Shown here: positions 1-12,718 of the stretch, piece by piece
Numbering within the stretch: the first letter of the stretch is position 1
Layout of the letters: each line of letters opens with the position of its first letter
NCBI GenBank assembly: GCA_020536535.1
Contig: JAHLWZ010000277.1
Span: 68,982 to 132,981 of the forward strand
DNA: 64,000 nt
Direction: 5' to 3'
From: Pelomyxa schiedti
Lineage: Eukaryota > Evosea > Pelobiontida > Pelomyxidae
Notes under the pieces: generated by a model
The model's database searches: none
What the model was told of the DNA's origin: nothing
The model's input: only the letters and a program-made list of their open reading frames with translations
Program-made: the position numbers and the translations under genes

Positions 1-3000
1 CATTTCCCATTCGTCAATAGCTGTTGTGAATTTGCTTTGGAGGCAGACGAGAGCTTTTTTTGTGTTAGAGAGATAGAAACATTACCAAAGGATCCTAACC
101 AATAGCTGTGTTCCAAATCGATTGGCAGTTTTTCAAACTTTGGATTTCTGGTGGTACACTACGCTGTATGAGCTCCAGTGCACAACCTACGATTGGTGTC
201 AAGAAAGTCCTTGAAAATTGTGTTACCAATAATGGTCAGAACCGCCTCGTTGAATTCGAGCCATGACCCATCAGAATTTTGCAAAAATATAAGTTTATCA
301 AGTGGTCTCACCTAATGGAATTTCGACAGGTAAGGAACGGAAGATAACTGTGGCATACCTGAGAATTGTCTTGGTAGTCTGTGCTGGCTGAGGGGGTAAG
401 AGTAAGTTGATTCTCACTCGCTCTAGAAGGGCGGTCGTTAGGCCTGGGTTGATTTGTATATTCTTCCATTCGCTTTTTCCTCTCTGTCCTGTCCGTAACT
501 GGCATGTACCTCTCGGAGTGTCTATCATCACACTTAATGTCACTGCGGAGATCAGATTCTTCCATTTCCCTTTGCCTCTCTCTTCTTTCCCTCTCCGGCT
601 GTCTACCATCAACCTCAGCCATTGTACTGTCTCTATTCCTTTCACTGCCTGGAGCAGTTCTACGATCATCTCTGTAGCTACTTCTATCCTGATCCCTCTC
701 TCTATCTCGGTCTCTGTCTCTGTCTCTGTATGCACCCCTTTCCCCACCCCCATCTCTGTGAAACCCTCTATCTCCATCTCCATCTCTCTCCCTAAAACTC
801 TGCCGACCCTGCGAATATTCATCAAAATCTCTATCTCGGCCTCCATATCCACTGTAAAGATTCTCTCTACGATCCCCTCCCCTCCTTGAATTATAACTGT
901 GTGTGGTTTCCTCTGCCCTGCTGTAGCCTCCTCGGCCATACGACCTGGAACCATCGAGTCTATCCCTGCTATTCCTCCAATCGTGCGATCTCTCATCGTG
1001 GCGTGCTCCCCCATATTGTCTCTCAGGTCTCGTATCTCTGCACCTGCGGGAATCATCATATCTGGATTTGCTTCCCCCCCAGATAGGTGCAGAGCCTGAG
1101 AAAAATTCACTGAAAAATACTTAAGTGTGAGGGAAACCTGGTTGATCTCTAGGAAATGGACAAGGAGGAGGCTATGGAAACTGTAAGAGGAAAATATGAC
1201 CAAAAGGTTACGTACGACACGCGCACGTGTCGATGGTTCTACAACCCGCAGTTGCATTGGCTCTGTCTCTGAGGTAAAACGAGAAGTTATAGTTCCAACC
1301 ACGCACCTTGTACAGCTTCAGACCTTGATTCAACACAAATAAAACTCGTGTATTTGCTTTCAAGCTGGTATTTTACAGATAAGTCAATAGCTTCTTGCTT
1401 TTTTTCTGCATTCTCGAGGTCACTAGATATTTTCAATGAGACCACAACAAAAAAAAATTGTTTCTTGGATACTGGATAACACTTCTGAAGGCCAATCGAT
1501 GCACTAACTTTCCATGCTGAGTTTTGGAAAGGTTTAACCTGAGTGGTTTTACAAAATGAATACACAGATTAGCTATTACTGGAAGGGGAAAGTCAGTTCC
1601 TCAGTCAAAAAGGCTCGAACTCGGCAAACAGAGGTGGATATGTTCTCTGTATTCGATAGGAAACCATAGACTAATCACAGACATAAGTACGAGGATACTT
1701 TTTGCAAAAGCACACCAAGCATTCGCTCGTTGTCGAAAATTGGAGGTAATGTTGTTGGAGTCTGCTTAGCTGCAATTGTACCCCAATCAATGGCAACATT
1801 TTTAAGTATTGGCTGTAGAGCTCTCTTTATTTGTGACATTACTTTAGGTTCAATGCGAGTGTCAGTAGTGATAAATTCTGCCTGAAAGAGTATTCATCAA
1901 TTGAATTTATTTCGGTAGGCAACCTTTCCCCTTGTGGCAGTTGCAATTCCTTAAAAAGCTGAGTAAATTGGAAGTGGAGTGAAATGTCAACCTCTCACTA
2001 GATGGGGACTTGCTTCAGCAGATATTCCAAAAGAAAATATTCTTGTTCCTCCTAAAGTTAATTGTAAGTCTTGTCAAAGCATAATAATAGAAGAGGAAAT
2101 TTACCAGAATTATTATTCTTCACAAACGAGATTACATCGTTGGTGTTTTTTACATCGCCATCAGTCTTATTGGTTCGGTTGGTCAGTTTTAGAAGGGGAG
2201 ATTTATGGTACCAAGAAAAATATTTGACGAGGAAAGTCTGGGCGAGGCTGCTGAGAAAAGATGTCTTGCAAAGGGGGAAGAACTTCTGTTCCCCCCAAAC
2301 TGGCCCTCATCGAAAGAACGTAAGCCTTTGCAGTACTGAAGCTTGTGGGGGATTAGAATTGTGAAGAAAAGTGCAAACGAAAACAAACGAGTCCTCTGAA
2401 TATTGAGTGCTTTGTGGGAAAAGTTTTTCAAAACGAGACCCAAATCCAATGACTAACAAAGTAATTGGTATGCTTTACAGAAAGAGTTAATTTACTGTTA
2501 AAAAGACAAGTGCTTGGAATGCTCCGTAAAAAGAGTTGCATAGCATTTTTAACTTGATTAATACGTGAGCCAGCCATGCTTCCTGAGCGGTCAACCAGAA
2601 AAATTAGTTCTGAACAGGCATCCTGCTCCGTGTTTATGTTTGGGAAAAGGGAAACCATTGCCACTTTGGATGAATCCTCATCCTGTGTACGTTAAGTGGA
2701 AGCGGAGATGCTCAGGGTACCTCTTCTATTGTAATAAAAAGTGGGTCAACAGTACGGTTTAATTCAAATTCCAACCAGAATGTATCACTTATCTTGGTAA
2801 CTGAGGGGAAAAGCTCATAGTACTACACGTACCTCTTTCACTGTTGAAGTAATCTTCGACATAGCCCCTTCACCAGCACTGTCAATAGTATGTGAATGGT
2901 GTATGGAGAGAATTGGAGCAGGTGCTTCAACTTCACAACTGAATGAAAATCCAGCCTCTTCAGTTGACTGTGATGTTTAGATAGATACTTCACATAGGGG

Positions 3001-4090
3001 AAGTGTAACTGCAGGTAGACAGTGTGTATTAGGGAGTTCAAATCGGAGTCGACCCTGTTCATACTGCAGTTCTGTGCATATGGTTTTAGATTCAGGAGAA
3101 GTATCTAGGAATCTACCAGTAATATATCTGAGTGTCACAATAGCAGAGGAACGTGAAGGTAAATTCCCTATTTGCATCTTCAGCATAGATCCCTGGAGGT
3201 TGTCTATTTCTACAAGGAAAGAAAAAAGGGTGGAGGGAAGGGGAGAAGGTGAGAGACTGCCAAAGAAGCATTGTATCCACAACCGTTTTCAAGAACATAA
3301 GCTCCATTTCCACTGGCAATTGCGTCATCATACTGAGGAATGGTACAATTTTACTTCAATAATTCTTCAAGGATACCTTGTTGGCAGCAGCTTGCTTTTC
3401 TTGCACACTGCCCTTTATGATCCGCCCTCCCACGTTAACTTCCAGTTCATACACAGAGAATTCACCTTGAGCAAAAGCAAACCTATGACATGTCACCACA
3501 AGAGGTTGATATCACCATAACTTAGAATGCCACATTGCCAAGAAATATAGGGGAATAAAACAAAAAAAAAAAAAAAAAAACAATCGAAGTCAACAAGGAA
3601 TGCTAGTTGATATACAAGAGACTAAAACTAAAGCATACACAGCCTCAATTGGGAAGTCCTCCCTGTTCACAAAAGTATGAGTCATGGACACATCGGCCGC
3701 CACTCCCATAATCGTGGAGACGACCCGCAACGAAGCAAATGGGTTCGGGGTCGCCTTGTCGCGCGAGGGCCGTTCTCCCCTGTCACCACTGGTACCACGT
3801 TCCCTGCTGGTGAACACAGCACCGAACGGCCTGCTGTAGTCCAGCTCCGCGGTTCTGGTGGGAGCACTCGTGGTGGTACCAATTATGGGAGAACTGGTTG
3901 GAGGTGCCGTATTCGTGCTGTTGCTTGAGTGCTGCGTGGAAACACTGGGAATGGGCGGAGCAGAGTGAGTTTCGTCAAAGTACAATGCAATTGCCCTATT
4001 GACATCGTTGTTGGCCCTCCTTAAATACTTATGGGCAGTTGGGCGGTCACACGCCGCTATCTCCTCGAACCGACGCAAAGCCTCCTCCAT
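1..4090 (-). CDS. UBA-like / VIT / von Willebrand A domain protein (3' end beyond window)
   Basis: Multi-exon gene; the ATG is at 4090 and the end lies off the left edge. The N-terminus (about 4090-3985) is a UBA-like three-helix segment (RRFEEIAACD, then DVNRAIALYF). A VIT domain follows across 3740-2990 (VYELEVNVGGRIIKG, YDDAIASGNGAYVLE, LRFELPN). The VWA domain (about 2680-1990) has a MIDAS start DRSGSM, then GGTEVLPPLQ and LTDGDVKNTNDV. The post-VWA region (1900-1290) ends with KYQLESKYTSFI, a hallmark of VWA5A-like proteins. An Arg/Asp/Glu-rich, RD-repeat insert (about 1080-310) comes before the conserved C-terminal LQNSDGSW segment (about 285-250), so the insert sits inside the gene. 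About ten short introns were bridged; the joins around 1090-1240 are unresolved. Dictyostelids have VIT-VWA proteins; here the role is inferred to be ligand or ubiquitin binding. Confidence 0.85.
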
Positions 4091-4580
4091 CTTGTACGTT
4101 TTTTGTGAAAAACGACATTCCCGAACGGGATTTCTCACTGTCTGGCTCCAGAATGGTTGGTAAAGGGGAACAGTCCCTTGATGGCACACAGTTCCCCTAA
4201 GGAGTTACTGTGTGGTGTGCGACAAGGGAAATAGAGTCCGGAGTTCAATTGAAGAAGAATACCCAGGTATTCACCCATGAGGCGAAGTGCAGCGTTGTTT
4301 CTGCGGCGTTTCTCCGACAAAAAGAACAGGCAGACACACCCAATAAAAAAAAAAACCGTAGTCTGTACAAGTCGGCTGTGCTGTGGTACAAATGGCTACG
4401 TCCCTCGTACTTTCACTCTTTGACTGAGAATAAGTACCAGTGAAATAACAAAGCCATTAGAAATCAGACACCGACCAAGAGCAAACATCACAGTCACAGT
4501 CACAACAGCAGGCGTCTGCCAACAGAGTCACTTGTTTCGTCATAGTCCGTTATATTACAAATGCAGAAAGGGCATCATTC
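4091..4580. promoter_or_regulatory. Divergent intergenic region
   Basis: About 490 bp separate the outward-pointing starts at 4090 (-) and 4581 (+), so both promoters should lie here. It holds A-rich stretches near 4340 and a short CAGTCA-type repeat near 4490. I see no clear TATA box, no RNA gene and no convincing ORF. Confidence 0.4.
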
Positions 4581-7500
4581 ATGGATGCAATTGCCAGTAT
4601 CTACCCCGACGGTACAACCACCGAGAGGTTGCCCACACCCTCGACGTCGTCACGAGCAGCAACAGAAGTTCGCGTCCCCGTCGGTGGTGGTGCCATATGC
4701 AAGGTCACAGTCAATATCCCTAGTGAACTCGATTCCCAATCATTGCCTCGCAGCGATGGCGCCAGTGGCAATAGCAACGGCGGACAGCCTGGTGCTGCTA
4801 CTATTGGACAGGTGGTTTTCCATACAGCGGACAGCGAGAAGTGCGTGAAGGGGTGTGCTGCGGCCAGTGACGATGAGAATGTGAATGTGAATGTGAATGG
4901 GAAAGTTGTTGTGGTTGTGCTTTACCGCCCTTGTGATGGGAGGGATTCTGAGGCTGCGGATCCCGAGGAGGCATTACTCGACGATGTCGCTTGGCTGTAT
5001 GGGCGGCGCCGGCCACTTACAAAGGATATGAATGATATGCCCTTCATACTGGTAGATTGCAGTGATGGACCAATTTTTAGACCCGAATTCCGAACAGGTG
5101 TCAAAGTGACACCGCTTGAAATGGCTTTCAGGGTAACTAAATCAGTTTTCCTGCATGTATTTAACACAACACCTCAGCTAAATGTCTGCAAGTTTATCAA
5201 GTGGGCTCCCAACTCAAGAGTTGCTATGAAGCGGTTCGTACATGCAGTTTTTGAAGAAGGTCTATGCGGCAAAGGTGCTCGTTTTATTCTTCTCATTCCT
5301 CCCCATTTTTTTAAAAATCAATACTCTCCTTGTCACTAGATCTGTACAGTACCTCAGACAAGATCGAATATGAATCCCTATTTTCAAGTGAGTGGTCGAC
5401 ACTCAACATCACTAGGATTGCTCCTCAAACTGTACGGCAACTAATTGAGTTGCTCCATCCACCCTGTCTTCATTCATGGAAGGAAGGAGAGCGCCGCCAC
5501 AAACTCGAAGCACTGGCACTGCGGTCATGGGTAAAAGTTCGGAATTGGCCTGCAGTACGAGAAGTGGTACTGTACAATGCCGTGAAGCGGCAAGAAGTTA
5601 ATCTGTCATTCCTCAGGTTGGGCTCAGTGCCAGAACAGCTCCAAGGAATTTCCTGTGTAAAATTAGACCTTATTGAAAATGGGATCCAGGAACTTCCGCA
5701 GTGGCTATTGCAATCAAGAGTGGGCTCAGTTCCCCTCGCTGGCAATCCAGTGGTAAGGCCTACTCCAGATCTTCTCAATCGTGGATGGGAGGATGTGCAA
5801 TACAAGACATTGTTTGGAGACGATCCGATGGAATCGTCAATACATAAACTCATTCTGATCGGAGCGAGTGCCGAAAAGAGTTCCTTATTAAGAGCCATGA
5901 AGGAAGGAAAAACTAAAGTCAAAGTGGTTGGCGAAGGTAATAGAACTGTTTTAGTTCAGGAACACAAATATTGTAAATTGCACCGGAAATCAGAAGAGAT
6001 ATGGACAGTGTGGGAGTTGGGTCTGCAACCACTTTTCAATTCTGTATCTAATTTCACCCAGGACATGAAGGGCATTGGAGCTCATGTTACCTGCCATTAC
6101 TTTGCAGTCACTCGCATTTTTTGATTGTTTTCAATGCTCTCGAAGCATTAAGGCAAACACAAAGCATTCTAGCATTCTGGCTCAACCAAATTTCCCTCTG
6201 CCGATATGGCTCAAGCATGTATGTAAGATCACATTCAGGAAATGCACAAGTTTTCTTCGTTGCAACTGACTGCAAGGGCTTTCCACATGCTCAAAAGAGC
6301 AAGGAAATTGTTGCCTCTGTTATGTCTACGCAAAGGGCTAACATCGAGCTTGGTGGTTTTTATTCTATTACACTACAGGATGGTAAGGGGCTGGCATGGA
6401 AAGAATCTCTTGATTTCCCAGCTTCGACAAATAGCGCAGTCAAAGGCATTACTGACCTGCTAGAAAATTTTGCGAGTAATGAAAATGCACCTGTTTCACC
6501 AAGATGGATCGCCCTCCACAATTCCCTTCTAAAGGTGAAGGAAGATACTATACCATGGTCTCGATTTGTAAGGCTGGCGCATAAATACATTAGAACAAAG
6601 AAGCAACCAGACCACATCAGAAGGAAAGAACTTGAATTATGTTGCAACTGGCTGTCTGACATTGGAACTATCATTCACTTCAGGCACCCTTACTTCTCAC
6701 AGGATCAGGACATCACAAGCCTTCCACCTAGTTGTTCTTTGTTGAATATTGTTGTCCTGAATCCAGAGTGGTTCCAGACAGTCGTGTCCGCCCTAAATGG
6801 AGATCTGCCTGCCGGACCCCACAGCATTCGTGCGTACACTTCATTGGACAACCTTGTTATCCCTACCTCTCAGAGAATGCCTCTGTTACACTCAAAACTC
6901 GGGCTCATCATGAAACTTCACCACCAATATCATTATGCCTTCGCCGCCTTGATATCACCTGCACATGACCAACTGGAAACTGAGGTTGAATATCATTGGA
7001 ACCACAAAGGATCACCAGGAAGAATTATCTTTAGTGGAGTACTAGTTGACTTTGGTTATCTCCCGCTAGAATCCTTTGGTCCAATGATGAGTGCACTTTG
7101 TGGTAGTCCAGATATAGCAACCCTCTTATGTTGGAAGAGAGGAGTAGTATTATCTAGGCGCTTCTCTCCAATGGGGGACTTTGATTCCAGAACCTCATCC
7201 CAGCGTATACCACTTGAACAATATGTTCTCCTGAGATACATCAGAGATAAGAAGACAAAGAGGACAAGAATACATGTTTGCATGAAAACAATAGACGAGA
7301 ACGGTGAGCAACCATTATGTTGGAGGGACAACTTGATGACAAAAGTTTTTATCCTTCTCAACAAAACTGGCAAAGAGAATAATATCCAAAGCATTCAGTC
7401 ATTCCCTTGCCCGCATTGTTTCTCCACTTTATATCGTGAACGAAGTTCAGTGCGAGACAAGTCCGAGCAATCGCAGAAAATATGGCACAGCTTTGATGAC

Positions 7501-8874
7501 TATAGTTATTCATATTTCTCACAGAATGAAGTAGTGGATGCTCTTGTGAAGGGACAAAAATGTGTAAAATGTCCTACCCCAGGTTGCAGTGAGTCTGTAG
7601 AACTTTCTGATGTGGCACCAGCATTGTTTAACTTGGGTTTCCCAATAATTACGCTTCACAACTCCACGGAGGTTGCTGCTAACTCTGGGGCATCTGAAGC
7701 TTCCACTTCTTTGAATTACTGTAGTTTTGGCGGTGAAAAGCTGTATGCCGTGCCGCTTCAGAGTTATACGGCAAGTGAAGGGACTCTTTCAGCCGCAGGC
7801 GTTTTTCTTAATGAGATGGTAGCTTGGAGTGGAATTCCTCATCACGAAAATGTGTTGCGATTCTTTGGTGCTTGCATCTCCGGAACAACACTATATGCAA
7901 CATTTGAGTTTTTACTTCCAGCAGTTACATGGATTCCAACTCAAACACGTGAAATTGAAACAACGGTGCCTGAAAGGCTTCGCCTGGCAGACATTTTGGA
8001 AATGTGTCATTTACCGCAAAAAAGGGATAACCCACTCTCTATACTGGAGCTGCCCACACAAATGAAAGAAAATATCATCAGGGATATAGCATGTGGACTG
8101 ACACACCTTCACACACAACTACCTCCCACTGTGCATGGTGACGTTTGCGCTGGTTAGCATCTCCACATATTCGCCGTACCTCTTACTAACATGATCACCC
8201 AGACAACATTGCAATTGCGCCCCTGGCGCAATGGCCAGGTATCAGGGCCAAGGTAATGCTGTTAAACCAATCAATATTCACTTATCTGAGATTTCCAAAG
8301 ATAGGTCCCCCACGGTGGGCACAAGTCACAAAAAGGACAAGAGAGCCTCCCCCATTCCTAAGTCCTGAATCGGCCGCAGAATCCCCAAGTACTCAGTACA
8401 GCAGCGAAAAGGCTGATGTGTGGAGCTTTGGTATAGCTACCTCTCCCTCTATTTATGCACCCTCTCATTAAAATGGAACCGATTCCCGTTGCTTGAATAT
8501 TCCAAACCCAAACAAAACCACCTCTAGGTTGCGTTGTTCACCAGATTTTCAACCCTTTGGCCCCAAACATCGAACTCGAGCCAAACCCAGAATACTTCGT
8601 CCCGCTAAGAAGCCGGCGTCAATCCCAATTAGAACCATTCTCTCAACAACAACAAGAACCTCCTGTCGCTCAAGTGCCGCTGTTCCAACTTGGTCTGGCA
8701 CTCGCCACCGGGGCATTCCTGCTAAGGAACAAAGACATCCCATCATCGCCATCACAACCACAGTGGGCGCGGCAGCTGATCACAGCGTGCTGGACTATGG
8801 ACCCAGTCCTCAGGCCATCCATGAAGAACCTCTTGGACATAATGGCCCTTTGCGCTCCGGACCAACGCGGCTAA
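4581..8874 (+). CDS. ROCO family protein (LRR-Roc-COR-kinase)
   Basis: LRRK-type signalling protein. After an N-terminal domain come a single recognisable LRR (LDLIENGIQELPQWL, about 5650-5720) and a Roc GTPase domain. Its P-loop region reads LIGASAEKSSL (about 5855-5887), missing the usual glycine before Lys. An intron at 6021-6061 restores a G3-like WELGGHEGHW followed by FLIVFNALEAL. A COR region runs through about 6500-7500. The kinase domain begins near 7735 (HENVLRFFGA), has HGD instead of HRD (VHGDVCADN across an intron at ~8156-8203), PPFLSPESA in place of APE, and WSFGCVVHQIF joined across an intron at ~8432-8527. It ends with CWTMDPVLRPSM. No DFG motif is visible. The first intron is 5275-5339. 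Catalytic competence of both GTPase and kinase is doubtful. Confidence 0.88.
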
Positions 8875-10008
<1,134 letters not shown>

Positions 10009-10382
10009 GTGAGACAGTACGTTCGGTGCGTGGTGATTGAAAGAAAAAACATTCGCTCAGCCACTCCACAACATACCCACACCCCCTATGATAGTAAAAA
10101 TGTTTTAGTCAAAAGGAAGTTGTCATAAATGTAGCAGAATTCACTTCGTAAAAAAAGCAAAAAAGAACAGGGATGTTATGTAACGTGAGAATGGGAAGGA
10201 CTTGAGTCAAATTGTTTGTTGCGAGGAAGGAGACACAAAGAGAGAGACACATTCCTCAAATGCAACCACCGGTGGTACTTCCGTGGTGAAACTGGAAAAT
10301 AGCCCAACAGTAAGATGGACAACAAGTCATCTTCTGACGTTGATGCCGGGCCGGCGATTGTTTTCAAACATATCATGGTGAG
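10009..10382. other. Convergent intergenic region
   Basis: About 370 bp between the stop codons of polyubiquitin (+) and the ankyrin-like gene (-). It holds A-rich stretches (10150-10170) and no ORF or RNA gene that I can support. Both 3' UTRs probably lie here. Confidence 0.5.
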
Positions 10383-12539
10383 TTAGGGATTAGCATGAAG
10401 CCACAGTTCTGTGTGAGGACTAACATGAGGTGCACGACGTAGGTATTCTGTCACCTCATTGCGGGTGAGTGAGAACCTGGACATTGACCACATCGCAATG
10501 GCTGGTCTGCATGTAGCGACCCTCATGAATTGGTCGCTCCGGACTGTTTTTGGGTCTGGAGAGAACTTGTTCATAAGCTGCTTCCACATTGAGAGCCCAA
10601 CATTTTGGACAAGGAAGGAAGAACTCAAAACCTCACTGAGCTGTATGTCAAATGTTTCAATCAACCACATCAAGCAGTGTGATTTGTCCCGTTCCAGAGG
10701 GCAATCAATCAGTTGCACATGACGATCCGGATTATTGAGGTGATTGGCATTGAGATGGGAGACAAGCCACTTGATGTTCTTGCTGGAACAGATGTACATG
10801 TCTGAAGCCCAGGAACTATTGACATCATCAGCTGACAATGTAACCATGGACTGAAGACGCTTCACATCATAAATGGAGCCATGGAGAACAGCTTCAAGCA
10901 CATGGTGGCGAAGTTCTGTGTCCTCAACAGAAATGTGGAGTTCCTCTAGCACAAAGAAGATTGCCTTAATGTTGTATACTTCCAGGATTGCCTTTCTGGC
11001 TGCAGTTAAAATTTGAGCCATATCCACACGCTGCAGGAACCATTTCACCCCGTTCAAAGTTGAATCACTGCTCATGGTGCCAAGAATGTCAATGAAATTG
11101 GCTCCAGCAGCACCAGTGGAATTAATCAAGTTCATTATGTTGAAAGTGCTTTCAAGCCACTCGGCAATGCCTATGTTGCTGCAGGCCAGTGCCCTCTGTA
11201 GTAAGGTTTGGTGATCCTTAGGCGAGAGTGTCACCCTTTGTGACAACCACTTCACAAAGTCCACGTTATCATCAGGGCAGTCACACGCACTGAAGCATGT
11301 TCTAAGTGTTGGTGTGACTGACCTTTCGGTCACCAACCACTTGACTGTTTCAAAATTAGAAGTCAGACGAAAAATGTAGTGCAAGCGGCTTGCTGTTGGG
11401 GAAATGGGAAACTCTTCAATTACCCATCTCATGCAGTGTGGATTGCGTGAAAGAGCCAGGAAGGATAAACTTAAATCACCAGAAATGTCCAGCTGCTTTT
11501 GCACCCACTGGCAGAGCTCAACAGAACTGTTTTCATTGCACACCAAGCAACTAAAGACAGATTTCTTGTCCTCTGCTTCTGGAAAGGAGAAGTTCTCAAT
11601 CCACCACTTCAGGAGCATTGGGCAGCTACCCCGCGCACAGTGATCAGCAATACAACAAAAATCAGCCAAAGGCTTTGCCAGGCCAAACTCCATCACCATC
11701 CACTGTGTGACTGGCACATTCCCAAACAAAATAGCTGCCTGCACCATTTGCCATAGCTCCCAAGGCTGTTTCATGCCCAGCCACTCAAGAACCCACTTTA
11801 CAGACTCAACTGGTGTGCCACTGAATCGGAACAGTTTCGAGCGGTACCAGTTGCTACCCTTTAAGTCCTCCCTAATGTCTATGTCCTCTGGTGAGCCTGG
11901 TGCCGCCGGCCACCTCACTCCACACTGGTTCCATGTTGAATCAGTGCCATTCACAAGTCCAACGGCCAAGTCCACATGGCCCCCACACAGCAGCCCAGTA
12001 AGAATGCTCACACAGACTTTCTTGTTCCTTTATTTTGTATTGTAGCAATAAGTCCATATGAGGGTTTTGTTTTTCAAATTTTTCCTGGTTTTTTTTCCAC
12101 AATTTATAAAGGCTTCAGCATGTTTATTTGAAAAATGCTTTTGTATGCTATATTTAGTTCGATTGTCAGAGACACACCTCGCGGGCTGGGGGCTCCCATA
12201 ATCAGCGTACTGGCGAGACGATATCCACCGAATGCACGAGGGCGCGCGGGCCCACGCGGCACACTGGAGCCTGAAGTGGCGCGACTCCCGTGGGAGCAGC
12301 TCCGCCGCGAGGGAGCACGCGCGCGGCACCAGCGGGAACAGCCCCCCGGCCACGCGGTACAGAGCCACCGCCGCCGCCTCGTCCGCCGCCTCCTCCGCCT
12401 CCCTGGTGCCCGCCGTGGGCGCCGCGGCGCCCAGAAGCCACCCCGGCGCCACCACCCACTCCCACACAGCACGGGACACGGCCAGCACCCGCCAAACTGG
12501 GTCCTCGTCGCCGCGGTTATGGGACGGGGCTGCGCCCAT
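10383..12539 (-). CDS. Ankyrin-like repeat protein with VKWL motifs
   Basis: Two coding blocks. The first (12539 to about 12180) starts MGAAPSHNRGDEDPVW and is very GC-rich. The second (about 12020-10383) is a long open frame of about 540 codons with degenerate repeats of roughly 32-36 residues. Each repeat carries a Val-Lys-Trp-Leu or related motif: VKWVLEWLG, VKWLVTERSVTP, VKWLSQRVTLSP, VKWFLQRVD, IKWLVSHLN, MWLIETFDIQ. This is the pattern of divergent ankyrin repeats seen in large amoebal families, used as interaction scaffolds. An intron of about 160 nt joins the blocks; its borders are unresolved. The drop in GC from block 1 to block 2 is marked. No enzymatic domain is visible. Confidence 0.72.
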
Positions 12540-12718
12540 TGCGGAGCTGCCCGGCGCAGAGATGCGATGCTGGGTTTTCTTTTTGTTCAACGACGAGGAA
12601 TTCTGGTTCCTTGTAGAAGAGACGTCTCTTCGAGGAAAAGAGATCCGAAAAATCTGTGTGATTGTAGTTGTTCCAATCAAGTGCCGGGAAAAATATAAAA
12701 AAACAACAACAGCACAGG
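12540..12718. promoter_or_regulatory. Short divergent promoter region
   Basis: Lies between outward-facing starts at 12539 (-) and 12719 (+). About 180 bp, mixed composition, with an A-rich patch just upstream of the MYB ATG. No specific element recognised. Confidence 0.35.

Noticed and set aside
407-889. Ser/Ile-rich + strand ORF
   Set aside because: It is the antisense shadow of the RD-repeat region.
298-1302. 334-codon open frame on the - strand as the real protein of this region
   Set aside because: The adjacent frame encodes the RD repeats and, after a splice, the conserved LQNSDGSW end; the long frame is a by-product of repeat composition.
6061-6124. Frame change in the ROCO gene suggesting a frameshift
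   Set aside because: An intron at 6021-6061 explains it and restores the GGHEGHW and FLIVFNAL motifs.
12202-12495. Gly/Arg-rich open frames on both strands
   Set aside because: GC-rich sequence opens several frames; only the frame joining to the VKWL repeats is consistent with a start codon and the downstream gene.
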